Position numbers and translations under genes: made by a program
Assembly (NCBI GenBank): GCA_023376005.1
Contig: CM042139.1
Coordinates: 141,876,535 to 141,940,534 of the forward strand
Origin: Doryteuthis pealeii
Taxonomy: Eukaryota > Mollusca > Cephalopoda > Myopsida > Loliginidae
Direction: 5' to 3'
Length of the DNA: 64,000 nucleotides
The notes under the pieces: generated by a model
Databases searched by the model: none
Told to the model about the DNA's origin: nothing
What the model saw: the letters and a program-made list of their open reading frames with translations, nothing else
Shown: one piece after another, positions 10,855-20,133 of the stretch
Position numbering within the stretch: position 1 is the stretch's first letter
How the letters are laid out: each line of letters starts with the position of its first letter

Positions 10855-11155
10855 GGGTTAGTTGCTTTGTTGCTTGGATGAACATTACGGCATGCCAAAC
10901 CTTGGGTTATTTTATGCCGAAAACATTTTGGTTTATTCATTATTGATGAGTATTCAATTCATTTAAATTCAGTTTCTAAACATATTTTTTCTATTTAACC
11001 CATAGATGGGGCCCTAACAGATATTACCACTCTGGGTTAGAGAGGACCTCTAGCGGAGTAATGCTGATAAAGAGATACTCCACACTCCACAGACACCAGA
11101 ATTGAAACTTCTCCTCTTGATACAGTTTGTCATTCCCTGGGTATTAAGATCGTCA
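10855..11155 (+). repeat. Dispersed repeat R1 (plus copy)
   Basis: TTACGGCATGCCAAACC, TTTTATGCCGAAAACATTTT, CTATTTAACCCATAGATGGG, CCCTAACAGATATTACCACT and GATACTCCACACTCCACAG run in order. This is one of the most complete R1 copies. Confidence 0.75.
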
Positions 11156-11185
11156 GTCACCGCCTTCTAGCACATGGGATAAAAG

Positions 11186-11873
11186 TGTTATGTAATCGCC
11201 GCCCAGCACCTATATTTGTGGCCTTGTGCCAGACTTGGAAAAGAACCTTAGAAAAATGTACTACCGATTATCTTGAGTTGCTGGGTGGTCTTTGTGGAAT
11301 CACCGAAAAAGTAGTTAGGATAGATAACATCTTTTTAACGAGAGAAAGCAGACGATAAGTCTAGATTTAACGAAAAGTTAGGATGAGTGGCTCCAATAAG
11401 CCTTTGATCTTTAGGTTAGTGAACTCTGGTTGACCAGTGAGATTGGAACAAATAGAAAGAATCGAAAGGGCTCGAGGGTTCTAGGGTGGAACCTTCTGGA
11501 GGATTGTTTGGAAATGCTATTTAAGACCCGCGAATAGAATCACGAGAGGCAGTCAGTTGGAGTCTGCGAGCAGGGCAGTTAGGGTCTGCGATCAGAGCAG
11601 TGAGGGTCCGAGAGTCAGAGGCAGTTAGAGCCAGTACGGAGTTAAGCTGTTGTCGCTAAAGACGATAAGGAAAGGCTAAGAAAAGCTTGTTCACCGAGAA
11701 GTTTACTAAGGACTAAAATCTCGAAGTTGAATCCAGTTAAAATACACCTCTTGCTAAGACAGAGATTATTAGGGGCTCTCTCTCTCTCAAAAGTTATAGG
11801 AAGTTTGGAACATAATAAACTTCTGAGAAGTAAACCCGGTGTTATTAGTCTGCTCTATTTACAACGAAAGAAA
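11186..11873 (+). repeat. Possible LTR of a gypsy-like element
   Basis: The block starts TGTTATGTAATCGCC and could end TATTTACA, with a TATA-like GCTATTTAAGACCC near 11520 and a series of GAG(A/T)CAG-like repeats after it. That layout suits an LTR with U3, TATA and R. The flanks do not give a convincing target duplication, and no second copy is present, so the ends are guesses. It may belong with the protease-RT remnant at 13120-14320. Confidence 0.35.
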
Positions 11874-12299
11874 TCTTTTTAGGAATGGACTCACGACGCA
11901 AACAAGATAGTAAAGTCACTATCGCAAAGAAATCGTACTCATGAATGAAAGTCATTAAAGTGTAAACTTGTCAACACGTCAAATTGGCCGTAACGAAGGA
12001 GCACGCGGCCGTGAAACGTGATACCTTTCCCTTGACCAAAAGAAGTGGGAGAAGGATTTTGGGGCTAGCTAAGACTGACTGCTAGACCTGGGTCCGTGTA
12101 TGTAAACAAACTGCTGTGCGTACGAATATACGAGTAGTAGTGCCGAAGAAGGAAAGGCACTAAGGTTAAATACGAACTGGTACCCCAACGTAATCGATCC
12201 CTAACTGGTCCCACTACGTAACGTTAAATATTACGAACAAGCCGCTACGTTACGTATCCCTAATTGAAAGCCCGTACGTTACGTATCGCTAATTAGTGC

Positions 12300-12600
12300 C
12301 CACGTTACAAAAGGCTGGTTGGGTGTTTGCCATAAGGGCAATAGGTCGGGACTATCGTATGCGTGGTAGGACTTTGCGTGACTAGCCGACCATCCATCTA
12401 GCATAAATAGGGACCAAAGTAGAGTGTTGGAAGGTATGGATTGCTCAGCTATCAGGATCCCGTCCTCAAGAACCACGGATCGCCACGCACGGCCAAAAGG
12501 AGACCCCATTGGGGGGAGGGGTATTTGAACCCTCTGCTGAGGTGCAGTCGGTGTATTCTAGAGCCCCAGCTGACAGCTCGATAATCGGGAGTGGGGTGAC
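12300..12600 (-). repeat. Dispersed repeat R2 (minus copy)
   Basis: This is the reference copy for R2. Forward words GGGCAATAGGTCGGGACTAT, AAAGTAGAGTGTTGGAAGG, CCCGTCCTCAAGAACCACGG, AGACCCCATTGGGG and GAGGTGCAGTCGG each recur at 5636-5815, 27455-27545 or 40755-40870. It lies between the possible LTR and the pol remnant, so it may have inserted into that element. Confidence 0.65.
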
Positions 12601-13119
12601 AGCGTATTTAGACTAAAAGAAACAATGATTCTCTTTCTAATTTATACTTCGAGGCATGATCAAAAATTATTGAGACATAGTGTTATAAGGGAAGATATTT
12701 CACCGACAAGATAGTTGCACTCGTCCAGCGGAACACATATAAAGCTACGAAAACGCGAGGTTACTCGTAGTCGAGTCACTACTGTTTGAGAACTGCGCGT
12801 TGATTCTATTATATATATTATTGTACTAATGGACCTTTTTCTCGGATTTTCAATGTTGTATTTGATAAATCCAGTCACAGCATTTGGGCGACCAAGTATT
12901 GTTTGTTTTTGGACGCACAACAATTTAGCGACTAGTGTTCTGATTTACCGACGAGAAATTCTGATTTTGACGACCACTGCACATTTTGCCAACACAAGGA
13001 TTTTCGAGAAGTTGTTTAAAAAAATTGACTAAAAGTAAATTTCAAAGAAACACTCTCAAGTACATCGGAATGGTACAGTGAATTGTTTTTCTGTCAATAA
13101 ATAGGATTTTAAATCTGTC

Positions 13120-14320
13120 ATGCTTGAAATTTTAGATCAGCCACAGCAAATTATGAAACAAATGCGGCAAATGTGCTTAAAACAACAAGAAATACAGGAA
13201 TATCAGAACCAATAACTTAAGGATGTTGGATATCTTGATAAAGTTAAATCCCAAGGATACACTAATTTTGCAATATTCAGTTGCTAATTCCATTAGTGAA
13301 TTCAGTTATATAAGATAAATTGAAAACCAGTAAAGTTTCAATTCGACAATTCGACACAGGTTCGGATTTAACAATAGTAAATGAATGCAATTGGAATAAA
13401 TTGGTTAGACAAATGTTGACATTTTTTAGGAAGATTGCGTTTCTGTAAAGATATTGAAATTCAGAGGAGAATTTTATTGTTTACAGAATTTTCTGGTAAA
13501 ATCATGGAAACAAAAGAATTTGTAATGAAGAAAAGCAGCAATTGATTTGGTACTGACTGGATAAACCCGTTTAATTTATAAGTCTTGCCAATAAGTGCAT
13601 ACTGCAATGAAATAAATGAGTTGTTTTCTGATGCTGAAAAATTAAAAGGATATTTTTAAAAAAAGTTTCCCGGGAATTTTGCTGCAGTTTTGGTAGCTGC
13701 AAGAAAATAATCGTAAAATTAAAGCTCAAAGACAAACCTTTGGCTAAAAAAAAAAATTACATTCGCAGCACTCAAAGTAGTGAATTACGAACTGAATAAA
13801 TTAGAAAGATTGAGGGCAATTTCAAAAATTAATTATTCTGAATACACTTCACCATGTCTGCATGTAGGAAAGGAAAGCAAAAAAAAAAATCCCACTGTGC
13901 TGTTTTCAGCTTTTGCGAAGGAACGATTGCTTACGGAAATATTCGTAACCGATACTGAACGCTCAGGAAATTTTTGCTCGGCTAAGCGGTGGCAATTATT
14001 TCTCAAAATTAGATCCTTCGGACACATATTTACAGATACCTATAAATAATGAGTGTGTAAATATACTCACCATAAATACGCATCTATAGATAGTTAGATA
14101 GATTAACTTTTGGAGTCAAAGTAGCCACAAGAATCTTTCAGCAAGCCATGGATATGATGTTTGGAGGATTGAATTTTTTTGTCACATACATGGAGGATAT
14201 CCTAATAAATGCAAAATACATGAACAGCATACTGAGTATATTCACTAAGTGCTTAAAATATCAACGATTTTGGGTTCAAGTTAAGCGGAGTAAAGTGCTA
14301 TTTATTTTTAGAGAAATATA
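13120..14320 (+). pseudogene. Decayed gypsy-like pol (protease and RT)
   Basis: Frames change several times. A glutamine-rich start (MLEILDQPQQIMKQMRQ, near 13120) resembles the gag N-terminus of one gypsy lineage. A retropepsin motif FDTGSDLTIV lies at 13350-13379. RT follows with NYFSKLDPSDTYLQIP near 13990-14040 (catalytic Asp of the LD motif present) and the active-site box at 14187-14198, which reads YMED instead of YMDD. The sequence stops in the region after the active site, and an (ACACAT)n-rich tract takes over. Most of gag, RNase H and integrase are missing. Known biology: Ty3/gypsy protease and RT act inside virus-like particles. Here the active-site change and frameshifts mark it as dead. 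Confidence 0.75.
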
Positions 14321-14329
14321 CGTATATGA

Positions 14330-14470
14330 ATCTACACACATATATAATTACATATACATGAACAGATACACACACACACACATATATTTATATATATGCA
14401 TATACTGACATAAATATGTACGTATATGTAAATACATATAAGTATATACACGCATATACACACATATGTA
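14330..14470. repeat. (ACATAT)n-type microsatellite region
   Basis: Mixed ACACAT/ATATAC repeat that truncates the preceding pol remnant. Confidence 0.8.
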
Positions 14471-14657
14471 CGTATTACGGTAGGTAGATTTTTACCTTTT
14501 TTTAAATAACAAATTTTATGCGGCACCGAATGTTGTATATTGGTTAATTAATCCAAAAATTAGATCTTACACTTGAAACAATGTTTGAGGAAATGATATC
14601 AAATATCATAGACAAAACTGCCCTGTAAAATCCTTAATTTGGCAACATATATTTAAA

Positions 14658-14662
14658 CAATT
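14658..14662. repeat. Target-site duplication, left (CAATT)
   Basis: Identical to 18686-18690 immediately after the 3' LTR. Five bases is a usual length for LTR-element integrases. Confidence 0.9.
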
Positions 14663-14918
14663 TGTGATATAAAGAAAAACAAATGAAACTCCTCTTACCT
14701 CGGGCTAGGAAAAGAAATGGCGCCCGAAGGTCTGTACTCTTTTATAAGAGTACAGACCGGAAGTGAGGTGGTTTGTGGGAGAGGAGTGGAGAAATAAATG
14801 GGCCTAATTTCTTGGCAGTCAGAAATGAGGTGATTGCAAACAGACCGTCGAACGAGGTGATTGCGAGCAAACACGAAGATTATTCAGGGTAGAGATTTCA
14901 CGGAGTAGAGATTTTACA
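14663..14918 (+). repeat. 5' LTR (256 bp)
   Basis: It starts TGTGATATAAAG and ends GAGATTTTACA, as does the 3' LTR. It contains an 11-bp inverted repeat (TCTGTACTCTT...AAGAGTACAGA) at 14731-14756 whose loop includes a TATAA-like step, and an AATAAATGGGCC word near 14793 that could be a polyadenylation signal. Relative to the 3' LTR it has about 29 extra bases, seen as a second copy of GAGGTGATTGC close to the 3' end. Confidence 0.93.
14731..14756. promoter_or_regulatory. Palindrome inside the 5' LTR
   Basis: Eleven-base arms around TTAT. The equivalent site in the 3' LTR (18526-18551) differs at one central base and is a perfect 26-bp palindrome. A palindrome kept in both LTRs could serve as a promoter element, protein site or RNA hairpin; this is inference. 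Confidence 0.55.
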
Positions 14919-14935
14919 AGCTATTTTCGGCAACG

Positions 14936-15427
14936 GTGGCTTCTGCACAATTGAGCAACATAATCAAGCCTTTTTGTGGGGATGGATACGTTATTGCGTG
15001 GTTGAAAAAGGTTCAGCTGGTTGCTAAGCTACAGAATATCACTGACGTCGCTACGATGATTCCGTTATTTTTGGAGGGTGACGCGTTGGCCCTGTACTTG
15101 GAGATGAGCGAGCGAGACCAGGAAGACGCTGATCTTATAAGTGATCTTATAAGTGCATTTGCCGAAGGGCCCTTCGTGGCGTACGAAAAGCTAAAGAGGG
15201 TGAAATGGACCGGCGAGTCAGTAGACGTGTACGCTAATAAGATAAAGCGGCTGTTGGACTTGGCTGGGTACAGGGGTCTTGGCGCGGAACACACGGCAAA
15301 ACTGGCCTTTATAACTGGGTTTCCCGACGACATTGGGAAAAGGCTCCAACAAGTGACCGGGGTCGAGAAGATGGACGTGTGTGATCTCATCGATGGCGAA
15401 GGTGTTGACGAGTACTCGACCATCTGA
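14936..15427 (+). CDS. gag N-terminal part (capsid-like)
   Basis: A 163-codon frame beginning 18 bases after the 5' LTR. Residues near the start read FCGDGYVIAWLKKVQLVAKL and are followed by FLEGDALALYLEM, a combination typical of retrotransposon gag with a capsid-like helical region. The reading frame opens with GTG followed by GCT TCT GCA, so the original ATG appears lost. It closes at TGA 15425-15427, and the rest of gag continues in another frame, so a frameshift separates the capsid from the zinc-knuckle part. Gag proteins form the particle that packages element RNA. Confidence 0.85.
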   Translation: MASAQLSNIIKPFCGDGYVIAWLKKVQLVAKLQNITDVATMIPLFLEGDALALYLEMSERDQEDADLISDLISAFAEGPFVAYEKLKRVKWTGESVDVYANKIKRLLDLAGYRGLGAEHTAKLAFITGFPDDIGKRLQQVTGVEKMDVCDLIDGEGVDEYSTI

Positions 15428-15629
15428 GGTTGGAATGGTAGCGGCAGCCCTGCAAGAGAAAGAGGGACGCGATGGGAGACAAGGGCGTATCAAGTGCTTC
15501 GAATGTGCCGGACCACACTTACGAAAGGACTGTCATGAATACCAAAATAAAATTCGGTGTTACAAGTGCAATAACACTGGTCACATCGCCAGGAATTGCC
15601 AACAGGGAAACGAGCGAGGGGAAGCTTGA
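15381..15629 (+). CDS. gag C-terminal part with two zinc knuckles
   Basis: This frame overlaps the end of the capsid frame and encodes two nucleocapsid knuckles: CFECAGPHLRKDC (C-x2-C-x3-H-x4-C) and CYKCNNTGHIARNC (C-x2-C-x4-H-x4-C). They bind element RNA during packaging. The first is one residue shorter than the classical spacing, which occurs in some gypsy lineages. The frame ends in TGA shortly before the protease frame; the change to the next frame could be a programmed -1 shift or an indel. Confidence 0.85.
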   Translation: MISSMAKVLTSTRPSEVGMVAAALQEKEGRDGRQGRIKCFECAGPHLRKDCHEYQNKIRCYKCNNTGHIARNCQQGNERGEA

Positions 15630-15964
15630 GCGCCAGTGGCTACCCTAGCATGCGGATGATGACGCACCTTAGACAATCGCCCAAAGTGGAGGTTATTATA
15701 GAAGGGGAAAGAGTAAGGGCCCTGGTTGACACCGGATGTACTACCACGATGGTGCGAACGCGACTGGTGACTGGATGGAGGGGGAGTAGCCGAGTTGTGG
15801 CATTTGATGGCCGACGAGTCAAGTGTCGCTGGATGAGCAACGTCACCCTTGTACTGGACGGGCAACAGCTGACCCTGAACGCAATAGTGACTGACCGCCT
15901 GGTTCCTGGGGTCGAGGCGATTATAGGGATAGACGCAATCTATCAACTGGGGGCGTCACTATAG
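15596..15964 (+). CDS. Retropepsin-like protease
   Basis: An aspartic protease domain: VEVIIEGERVRALVDTGCTT contains the catalytic DTG at 15728-15736, and a later ALLG-like region is seen as AIIGIDAIYQLG. The frame ends at TAG 15962-15964. Just upstream is a run of five G (15949-15953). In the neighbouring frame the sequence after this run reads on in good register (IGDNGDVRF), so loss of one G is the simplest explanation for the stop. The enzyme would cleave the element polyprotein. Confidence 0.85.
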   Translation: MPTGKRARGSLSASGYPSMRMMTHLRQSPKVEVIIEGERVRALVDTGCTTTMVRTRLVTGWRGSSRVVAFDGRRVKCRWMSNVTLVLDGQQLTLNAIVTDRLVPGVEAIIGIDAIYQLGASL

Positions 15965-15978
15965 GAGATAATGGGGAT

Positions 15979-18168
15979 GTGCGGTTTAAAAGGAACTGCA
16001 GCGCAGCAAGTGCGACACCAGATGTCATGGTCCCCGAAGAAAATACGATAACCGACAAGGACTTCCCTGCAAAGTTTGCTGATGGAAAATGGATGGTGCA
16101 GTGGAAGTGGGTGGCGGAGCCGCCAGTATTGAAGAACAGGGTGAGTCAGTATGAGACGAAACTCAATGAGGCAGAAGAGGCGGCATTCGAAGAGGAGGTC
16201 GAGAGGTGGATTGAGGAGGGGATTTTGGCACCGTGGAAGGATGATGTACGAGAAGGTTTATTGCCGCTCATGGCGGTGGTCCAACCAACAAAAAATAAGG
16301 TCCGACCAGTTCTGGATTACCGAGAGTTAAATGAACATGTGTTGTGCCACACTGGAGGAGAGTACATTGATGTCTGTGGGGAGACCCTGCGAAGGTGGCG
16401 ACAAAAGACCGGAGCATCCACAATTGTGGATTTGAAATCCGCGTACTTACAAATCCACGTTGCGCCACACTTGAGAAAATATCAGCTAGTAAGATACAAA
16501 GGAAATACATACTGTCTAACCAGATTGGGTTTTGGTCTGAGTGTTGCCCCCAAAATCATGACGGCAATATTAGAGGCAGTTCTGAAGGATGCGATGAGCG
16601 TCGGAGAAGCCACCGACGCGTACATCGATGACATTTTGGTCGATGAGACGGTGGTGTCAGTGGAAAGAGTCGTGGGGCAGCTAAAAAAGTTTGGCCTAAC
16701 AGCGAAAAACCCAGAAATGTTAGATGGTGGTACAGCACTGGGGCTCCGTTTGGAGCGAGATGGCGCTGGCGAGTTGACATTCAGGAGAGGGAATACTGTG
16801 CTAGAAATTGACGACGAGATGACTAGGCGGCAGCTATTTTCCGTTTGTGGGAAATTAGTCGGACATTACCCTGTCGCAGGATGGCTGCGTACGACCTGCA
16901 GCTACATAAAAAGAATGGCGGAAGGAGTGGCCTGGCAAGACAAGGTGGGTGAGAAGACAGTTGCCGTGATACGAGAGGTGGTTGAAGAAGTGAAAAAGGA
17001 GGATCCGGTGCGAGGAAAGTGGCACGTCCCAAGGACGACGACAGGGGTTGTCTGGTGTGATGCAAGTAGTATTGCCACAGGTGTGAAAGTGGAGGTTGAT
17101 GAGGACGTGGTCGAGGATGCAGCCTGGCTGAGGAAGAAAACAGACTTTTCTCACATCAACATAGTTGAGCTGGATGCGGCGATAAAGGGGGTAAATCTGG
17201 CTCTGAAATGGGGATTAAAGAAAATAGAATTGAAAACGGATTCGGCGACCATGCTGAACTGGACACAGGCCGCCATTACGGAGCAGCGGCGGGCGAGGAC
17301 AAAGGGTGCTGCGGAGATGATCATCCTGAGGCGAATAGGAATCCTGAAGGAGTTGATAGCCGAGTTTGGGTTGATGATGAACGTGACGTTTGTGCCATCA
17401 GACAGGAACAAGGCTGATGTATTGACCAGAGAAAGACAAAAATGGCTGACGATGATGGAGGAGCTGGTGAGAGTTGCAGGCTGTTGCCTATCATACGATG
17501 AAGTTAAGGATCTGCATTCTATGCATCACATGGGTGTGGATAAAACCTTGTACTTGGCCCGGAAGGTGTCGGATGAAGTGCCAAGAGGGATTGTGCAGCA
17601 AGTAGTCAGGCGTTGTGTACGGTGTCAGTCCATAGATCCGTCACCAAGGGTGCACGAGCCGGGAGAATTACAGGTGAACGAGAATTGGAAGCGACTGGCC
17701 GTTGACGTCACCCATTATAGAGGAGCGGAATATCTGACTATGGTCGACTGTGGACCTGGGAGATTTGCTCTCTGGCGAAGAATGAAATCAGAGACCGCAG
17801 AAGAAATCGCAGCAATACTTAATGGGGTCTTCCTTGAACATGGTCCAGTTGAAGAGGTGGTGTCGGACAATGGGACGGCGTTTCGTTCAGAAACATTGCG
17901 ACGGACGATGGCTTGGTGGAATGTCAGGCAGTACTTCAGAGCAGCCTATAGACCCAGTGGCAACGGCATTGTTGAGCGAAACCACCTGCGGTGGCAGAGA
18001 GGGGAGAGATTTCAACAGAAGAGGCTGTCTTTTGGTACAACATGTCACCCAGGTCAGGACAAACGAAGGAGACAGTGCCGCAATAATCTGTTTTCTGTTA
18101 TGCATGGCGACATCCGAGAGTTGTACCGGTTGAAAGTGATGGTGGGACGACGGGCTCCATACAGGTAG
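15979..18168 (+). CDS. Pol: reverse transcriptase, RNase H, integrase
   Basis: A 729-codon frame, opened here at a GTG because the true start is upstream in the polyprotein. RT occupies roughly residues 50-260: VRPVLDYRELN, STIVDLKSAYLQI, GFGLSVAP and the intact active site AYIDDILVDE (YIDD at 16621-16632). RNase H follows near residues 355-480 (VWCDASS, NIVELDAA, LKTDS, PSDRNKADVLTR). Integrase has an HHCC-type zinc site (HHMGVDKTLYLAR ... CVRC) and the catalytic triad seen in DVTHYRG, SDNGTAF and GIVERNH. After about 17990 the meaningful frame changes, so the last 60 residues here are out of frame. Copies element RNA to DNA and inserts it. Confidence 0.9.
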   Translation: MRFKRNCSAASATPDVMVPEENTITDKDFPAKFADGKWMVQWKWVAEPPVLKNRVSQYETKLNEAEEAAFEEEVERWIEEGILAPWKDDVREGLLPLMAVVQPTKNKVRPVLDYRELNEHVLCHTGGEYIDVCGETLRRWRQKTGASTIVDLKSAYLQIHVAPHLRKYQLVRYKGNTYCLTRLGFGLSVAPKIMTAILEAVLKDAMSVGEATDAYIDDILVDETVVSVERVVGQLKKFGLTAKNPEMLDGGTALGLRLERDGAGELTFRRGNTVLEIDDEMTRRQLFSVCGKLVGHYPVAGWLRTTCSYIKRMAEGVAWQDKVGEKTVAVIREVVEEVKKEDPVRGKWHVPRTTTGVVWCDASSIATGVKVEVDEDVVEDAAWLRKKTDFSHINIVELDAAIKGVNLALKWGLKKIELKTDSATMLNWTQAAITEQRRARTKGAAEMIILRRIGILKELIAEFGLMMNVTFVPSDRNKADVLTRERQKWLTMMEELVRVAGCCLSYDEVKDLHSMHHMGVDKTLYLARKVSDEVPRGIVQQVVRRCVRCQSIDPSPRVHEPGELQVNENWKRLAVDVTHYRGAEYLTMVDCGPGRFALWRRMKSETAEEIAAILNGVFLEHGPVEEVVSDNGTAFRSETLRRTMAWWNVRQYFRAAYRPSGNGIVERNHLRWQRGERFQQKRLSFGTTCHPGQDKRRRQCRNNLFSVMHGDIRELYRLKVMVGRRAPYR

Positions 18169-18433
18169 GGGATGAGGTCTGGGTGAAACCCCCTAATGTC
18201 CGTTGCACGACGCAGTGGGGGAGAGGAACGGTAACGGCCACACAGTCAAGAAACAATGTGTCTGTTGACGGAGTGCCTTACACGTATTAGATGTGAGACC
18301 AGTGGAGGGCCTATCTTCTGAAGATGAAGAAGTAGATGATGGGCAGCAGGACGACGACCCACAAGGAAGTTTGCAACCAAGCGCACAGAGGAGTAGACGG
18401 CCACCGCAGTGGTTGCAAGACTACGAGCTATGA
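17994..18433 (+). pseudogene. Displaced C-terminal part of integrase
   Basis: From about 17994 the integrase continues in the third frame (EISTEEAVFWYNMSPRS, then YAWRHPRVVPV and VGDEVWVKPPN), interrupted by TAA at 18084-18086 and ending at TAG 18288-18290. A second shift near 18281 moves to the frame reading VLDVRPVEG, then an acidic stretch, then RRPPQWLQDYEL and TGA at 18431-18433. Such RPP-WLQDY endings are common for gypsy polyproteins. So at least two indels and one stop inactivate the C-terminus. Confidence 0.8.
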
Positions 18434-18445
18434 TCCTGACGATCA

Positions 18446-18456
18446 GGGGGGGGGGG
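18446..18456 (+). promoter_or_regulatory. Polypurine-tract candidate (G11)
   Basis: Eleven consecutive G just before the 3' LTR, in the position where a polypurine tract primes plus-strand synthesis. A pure G run is atypical and slippage-prone. Confidence 0.6.
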
Positions 18457-18458
18457 CG

Positions 18459-18685
18459 TGTGATATAAAGAAAAACAAATGAAACACCTCTTACCTCGGC
18501 TAGGAAAAGAAATGGCGCCCGAAGTTCTGTACTCTTTTAAAAGAGTACAGACCGGAAGTGAGGAGGTTTGTGGGATAGGAGCGGAGAAATAAATGGGCCG
18601 AATTTCTTGGCTGTCGGAAATGAGGTGATTGCGAACAGACCGAAGATTTTTCAGAGTAGAGATTTCACGGAGAAGAGATTTTACA
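18459..18685 (+). repeat. 3' LTR (227 bp)
   Basis: Same ends as the 5' LTR (TGTGATATAAAG ... TTTTACA). It has a single GAGGTGATTGC where the 5' LTR has two. The internal palindrome at 18526-18551 is perfect. Confidence 0.93.
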
Positions 18686-18690
18686 CAATT
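18686..18690. repeat. Target-site duplication, right (CAATT)
   Basis: Matches 14658-14662. Confidence 0.9.
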
Positions 18691-18865
18691 GATCAGCAAG
18701 TCTAACAATTTCAGTATTTAAAGTAGGGAATGTTGTCATTTGATTTTATCAAAATGAAATGATGGAAATTATAACTAAAATTCAAAGTGAATATATATCA
18801 CCATTATCTCTGACGGCCCCGAAATGTTATTTTACCGCATTAATTAAGTATCAGTACTTAATAGT

Positions 18866-18868
<3 letters not shown>

Positions 18869-18912
<44 letters not shown>
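18869..18912. repeat. (TA)n array
   Basis: Pure TA tract. It lies downstream of the hammerhead at 19089-19135 when read on the minus strand, about 180 bases away. Confidence 0.95.
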
Positions 18913-18917
<5 letters not shown>

Positions 18918-19088
18918 TACGAAAATAAACACTGTGTTTATTTGACATGGCTTTTAGCCGACAATTTTTGGAGGATATGTGCTTAATTGAAGTCATACAT
19001 AATTTTTGAAAATTAATTAGTTAATAATTAATGAATTTAGGCGGGCATATATGTTCAAATGTAAGGCTAAACAAATCGAGAAAATGTC

Positions 19089-19135
19089 AATCCCTGAATG
19101 TAAATTTCGACCTATTAGGTCTCATCAGCAAGGTT
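19089..19135 (-). ncRNA. Hammerhead ribozyme, type I, minimal stem III
   Basis: Minus-strand reading: AACCUUG (stem I), CUGAUGA, stem II GACCUAAUAGGUC (perfect 5-bp stem, AAU loop), GAAA, stem III UUUACA (one U-A pair on top of the A15.1-U16.1 pair, loop UUAC), UU cleavage dinucleotide, then CAGGGAUU, which pairs with AACCUUG (G-C, U-A, U-G, C-G, C-G, mismatch, A-U). All core positions of the hammerhead are present. This is the cleanest example in the window because stem II is perfect. Penelope-like elements and retrozymes carry this shape. Confidence 0.75.
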
Positions 19136-19199
19136 ATAGTCATGGGAGACTGTTCGTGTGTGACTCGGTACCTCGACTGCCAAGCTGACAGCCGGAGAT

Positions 19200-19223
19200 T
19201 CTAACCACTATGCACACACACAT

Positions 19224-19280
<57 letters not shown>
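19200..19280. repeat. Compound (CA)n-(TA)n-(TG)n array
   Basis: CA tract, then TA, then TG; CA and TG arms are inverted and could pair. Confidence 0.9.
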
Positions 19281-19433
19281 CATACACTAGGCGCGTACCA
19301 CACAGGCATATGCCCACGTGGATGTTTATAAACATATGCATAATAACACACGACAGATTGAAATATAGATAGATGGACCTATTTTGGGCATTATTTCAAT
19401 ATATTTCGTCTTATTGTTCTCACTTATACTCTC

Positions 19434-19434
<1 letters not shown>

Positions 19435-19478
<44 letters not shown>
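19435..19478. repeat. (TA)n array
   Basis: Pure TA tract. Confidence 0.95.
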
Positions 19479-19479
<1 letters not shown>

Positions 19480-19481
<2 letters not shown>

Positions 19482-20130
19482 TTTTTACTTGAAAGCACTT
19501 ACAACGCATGTATCGCATAAAATTCGATACTTTTTCTTATAGAAAATTTGGAGGGTAAACAGTAAAAGTCTACGCCTAAAAATACATACAATTTTTACAG
19601 TATTTTTTTAATAGTTTCTTCTAAAGTAGCCTAGGATATTTTTTAATTACACAAAAAGACTTTTTCAATCTTATCAGTCATGATATTAATGAGGAAATTG
19701 CTTTGCTGTGTAGCAGGATATAAAGTCGATAGCAGACGACGTTCTACGTTTATCAAGTCACTTAAGTAGGCGTCGTGATTTTCTCCTTTGACTTTATTTG
19801 CCTCGATTTTGGCATTGTCTTCTGATAGATTTGCCATGCTTCTCCATGTATTCTGGTTCACAGTAATTCGATTGCTCTACAATACACACAATCGACGGAT
19901 GCGTTGGAAGCACGAAATGGGATATGTTTTTCCTGTGTGCACACTTGACAGGATATTGCCTTGATGTCGATAAATATTGAAAGTTAGATTCAAGTTTCTA
20001 GAGAGATTAGATCCAATCTGACACGCAGAGGAACGTACAGAATTACAAATAAAGGCGTTAGTAGAGTAAAGTATTACTGTTACCGTTCTAAAACTTAAAG
20101 TTTTTCAAAGTTTCAACAGCAGTTAAAGCA
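19480..20130. other. No recognised feature
   Basis: Short frames on both strands show no domain. No repeat in the window matches. Confidence 0.4.
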
Positions 20131-20133
20131 AAA

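Larger units (their letters stand above)
14658..18690 (+). mobile_element. LTR retrotransposon, Ty3/gypsy-like, nearly complete
   Basis: The element has both LTRs (14663-14918 and 18459-18685, TG...CA ends), flanked by the 5-bp target duplication CAATT at 14658-14662 and 18686-18690. Between them lie gag, two zinc knuckles, retropepsin, RT, RNase H and integrase in the order typical of Ty3/gypsy; the BEL/Pao order is the same, so the class rests on motif style. No env-like frame is seen. An 11-base G run (18446-18456) sits at the polypurine-tract position before the 3' LTR. No TGG-type primer binding site is obvious after the 5' LTR. The LTRs differ by a 29-bp length change and scattered substitutions, so the insertion is not very recent, and the coding part is split by indels. 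Confidence 0.92.

Noticed and set aside
11186..11873. Definite solo LTR
   Set aside because: No target duplication and no second copy in the window; kept only as a low-confidence possibility.
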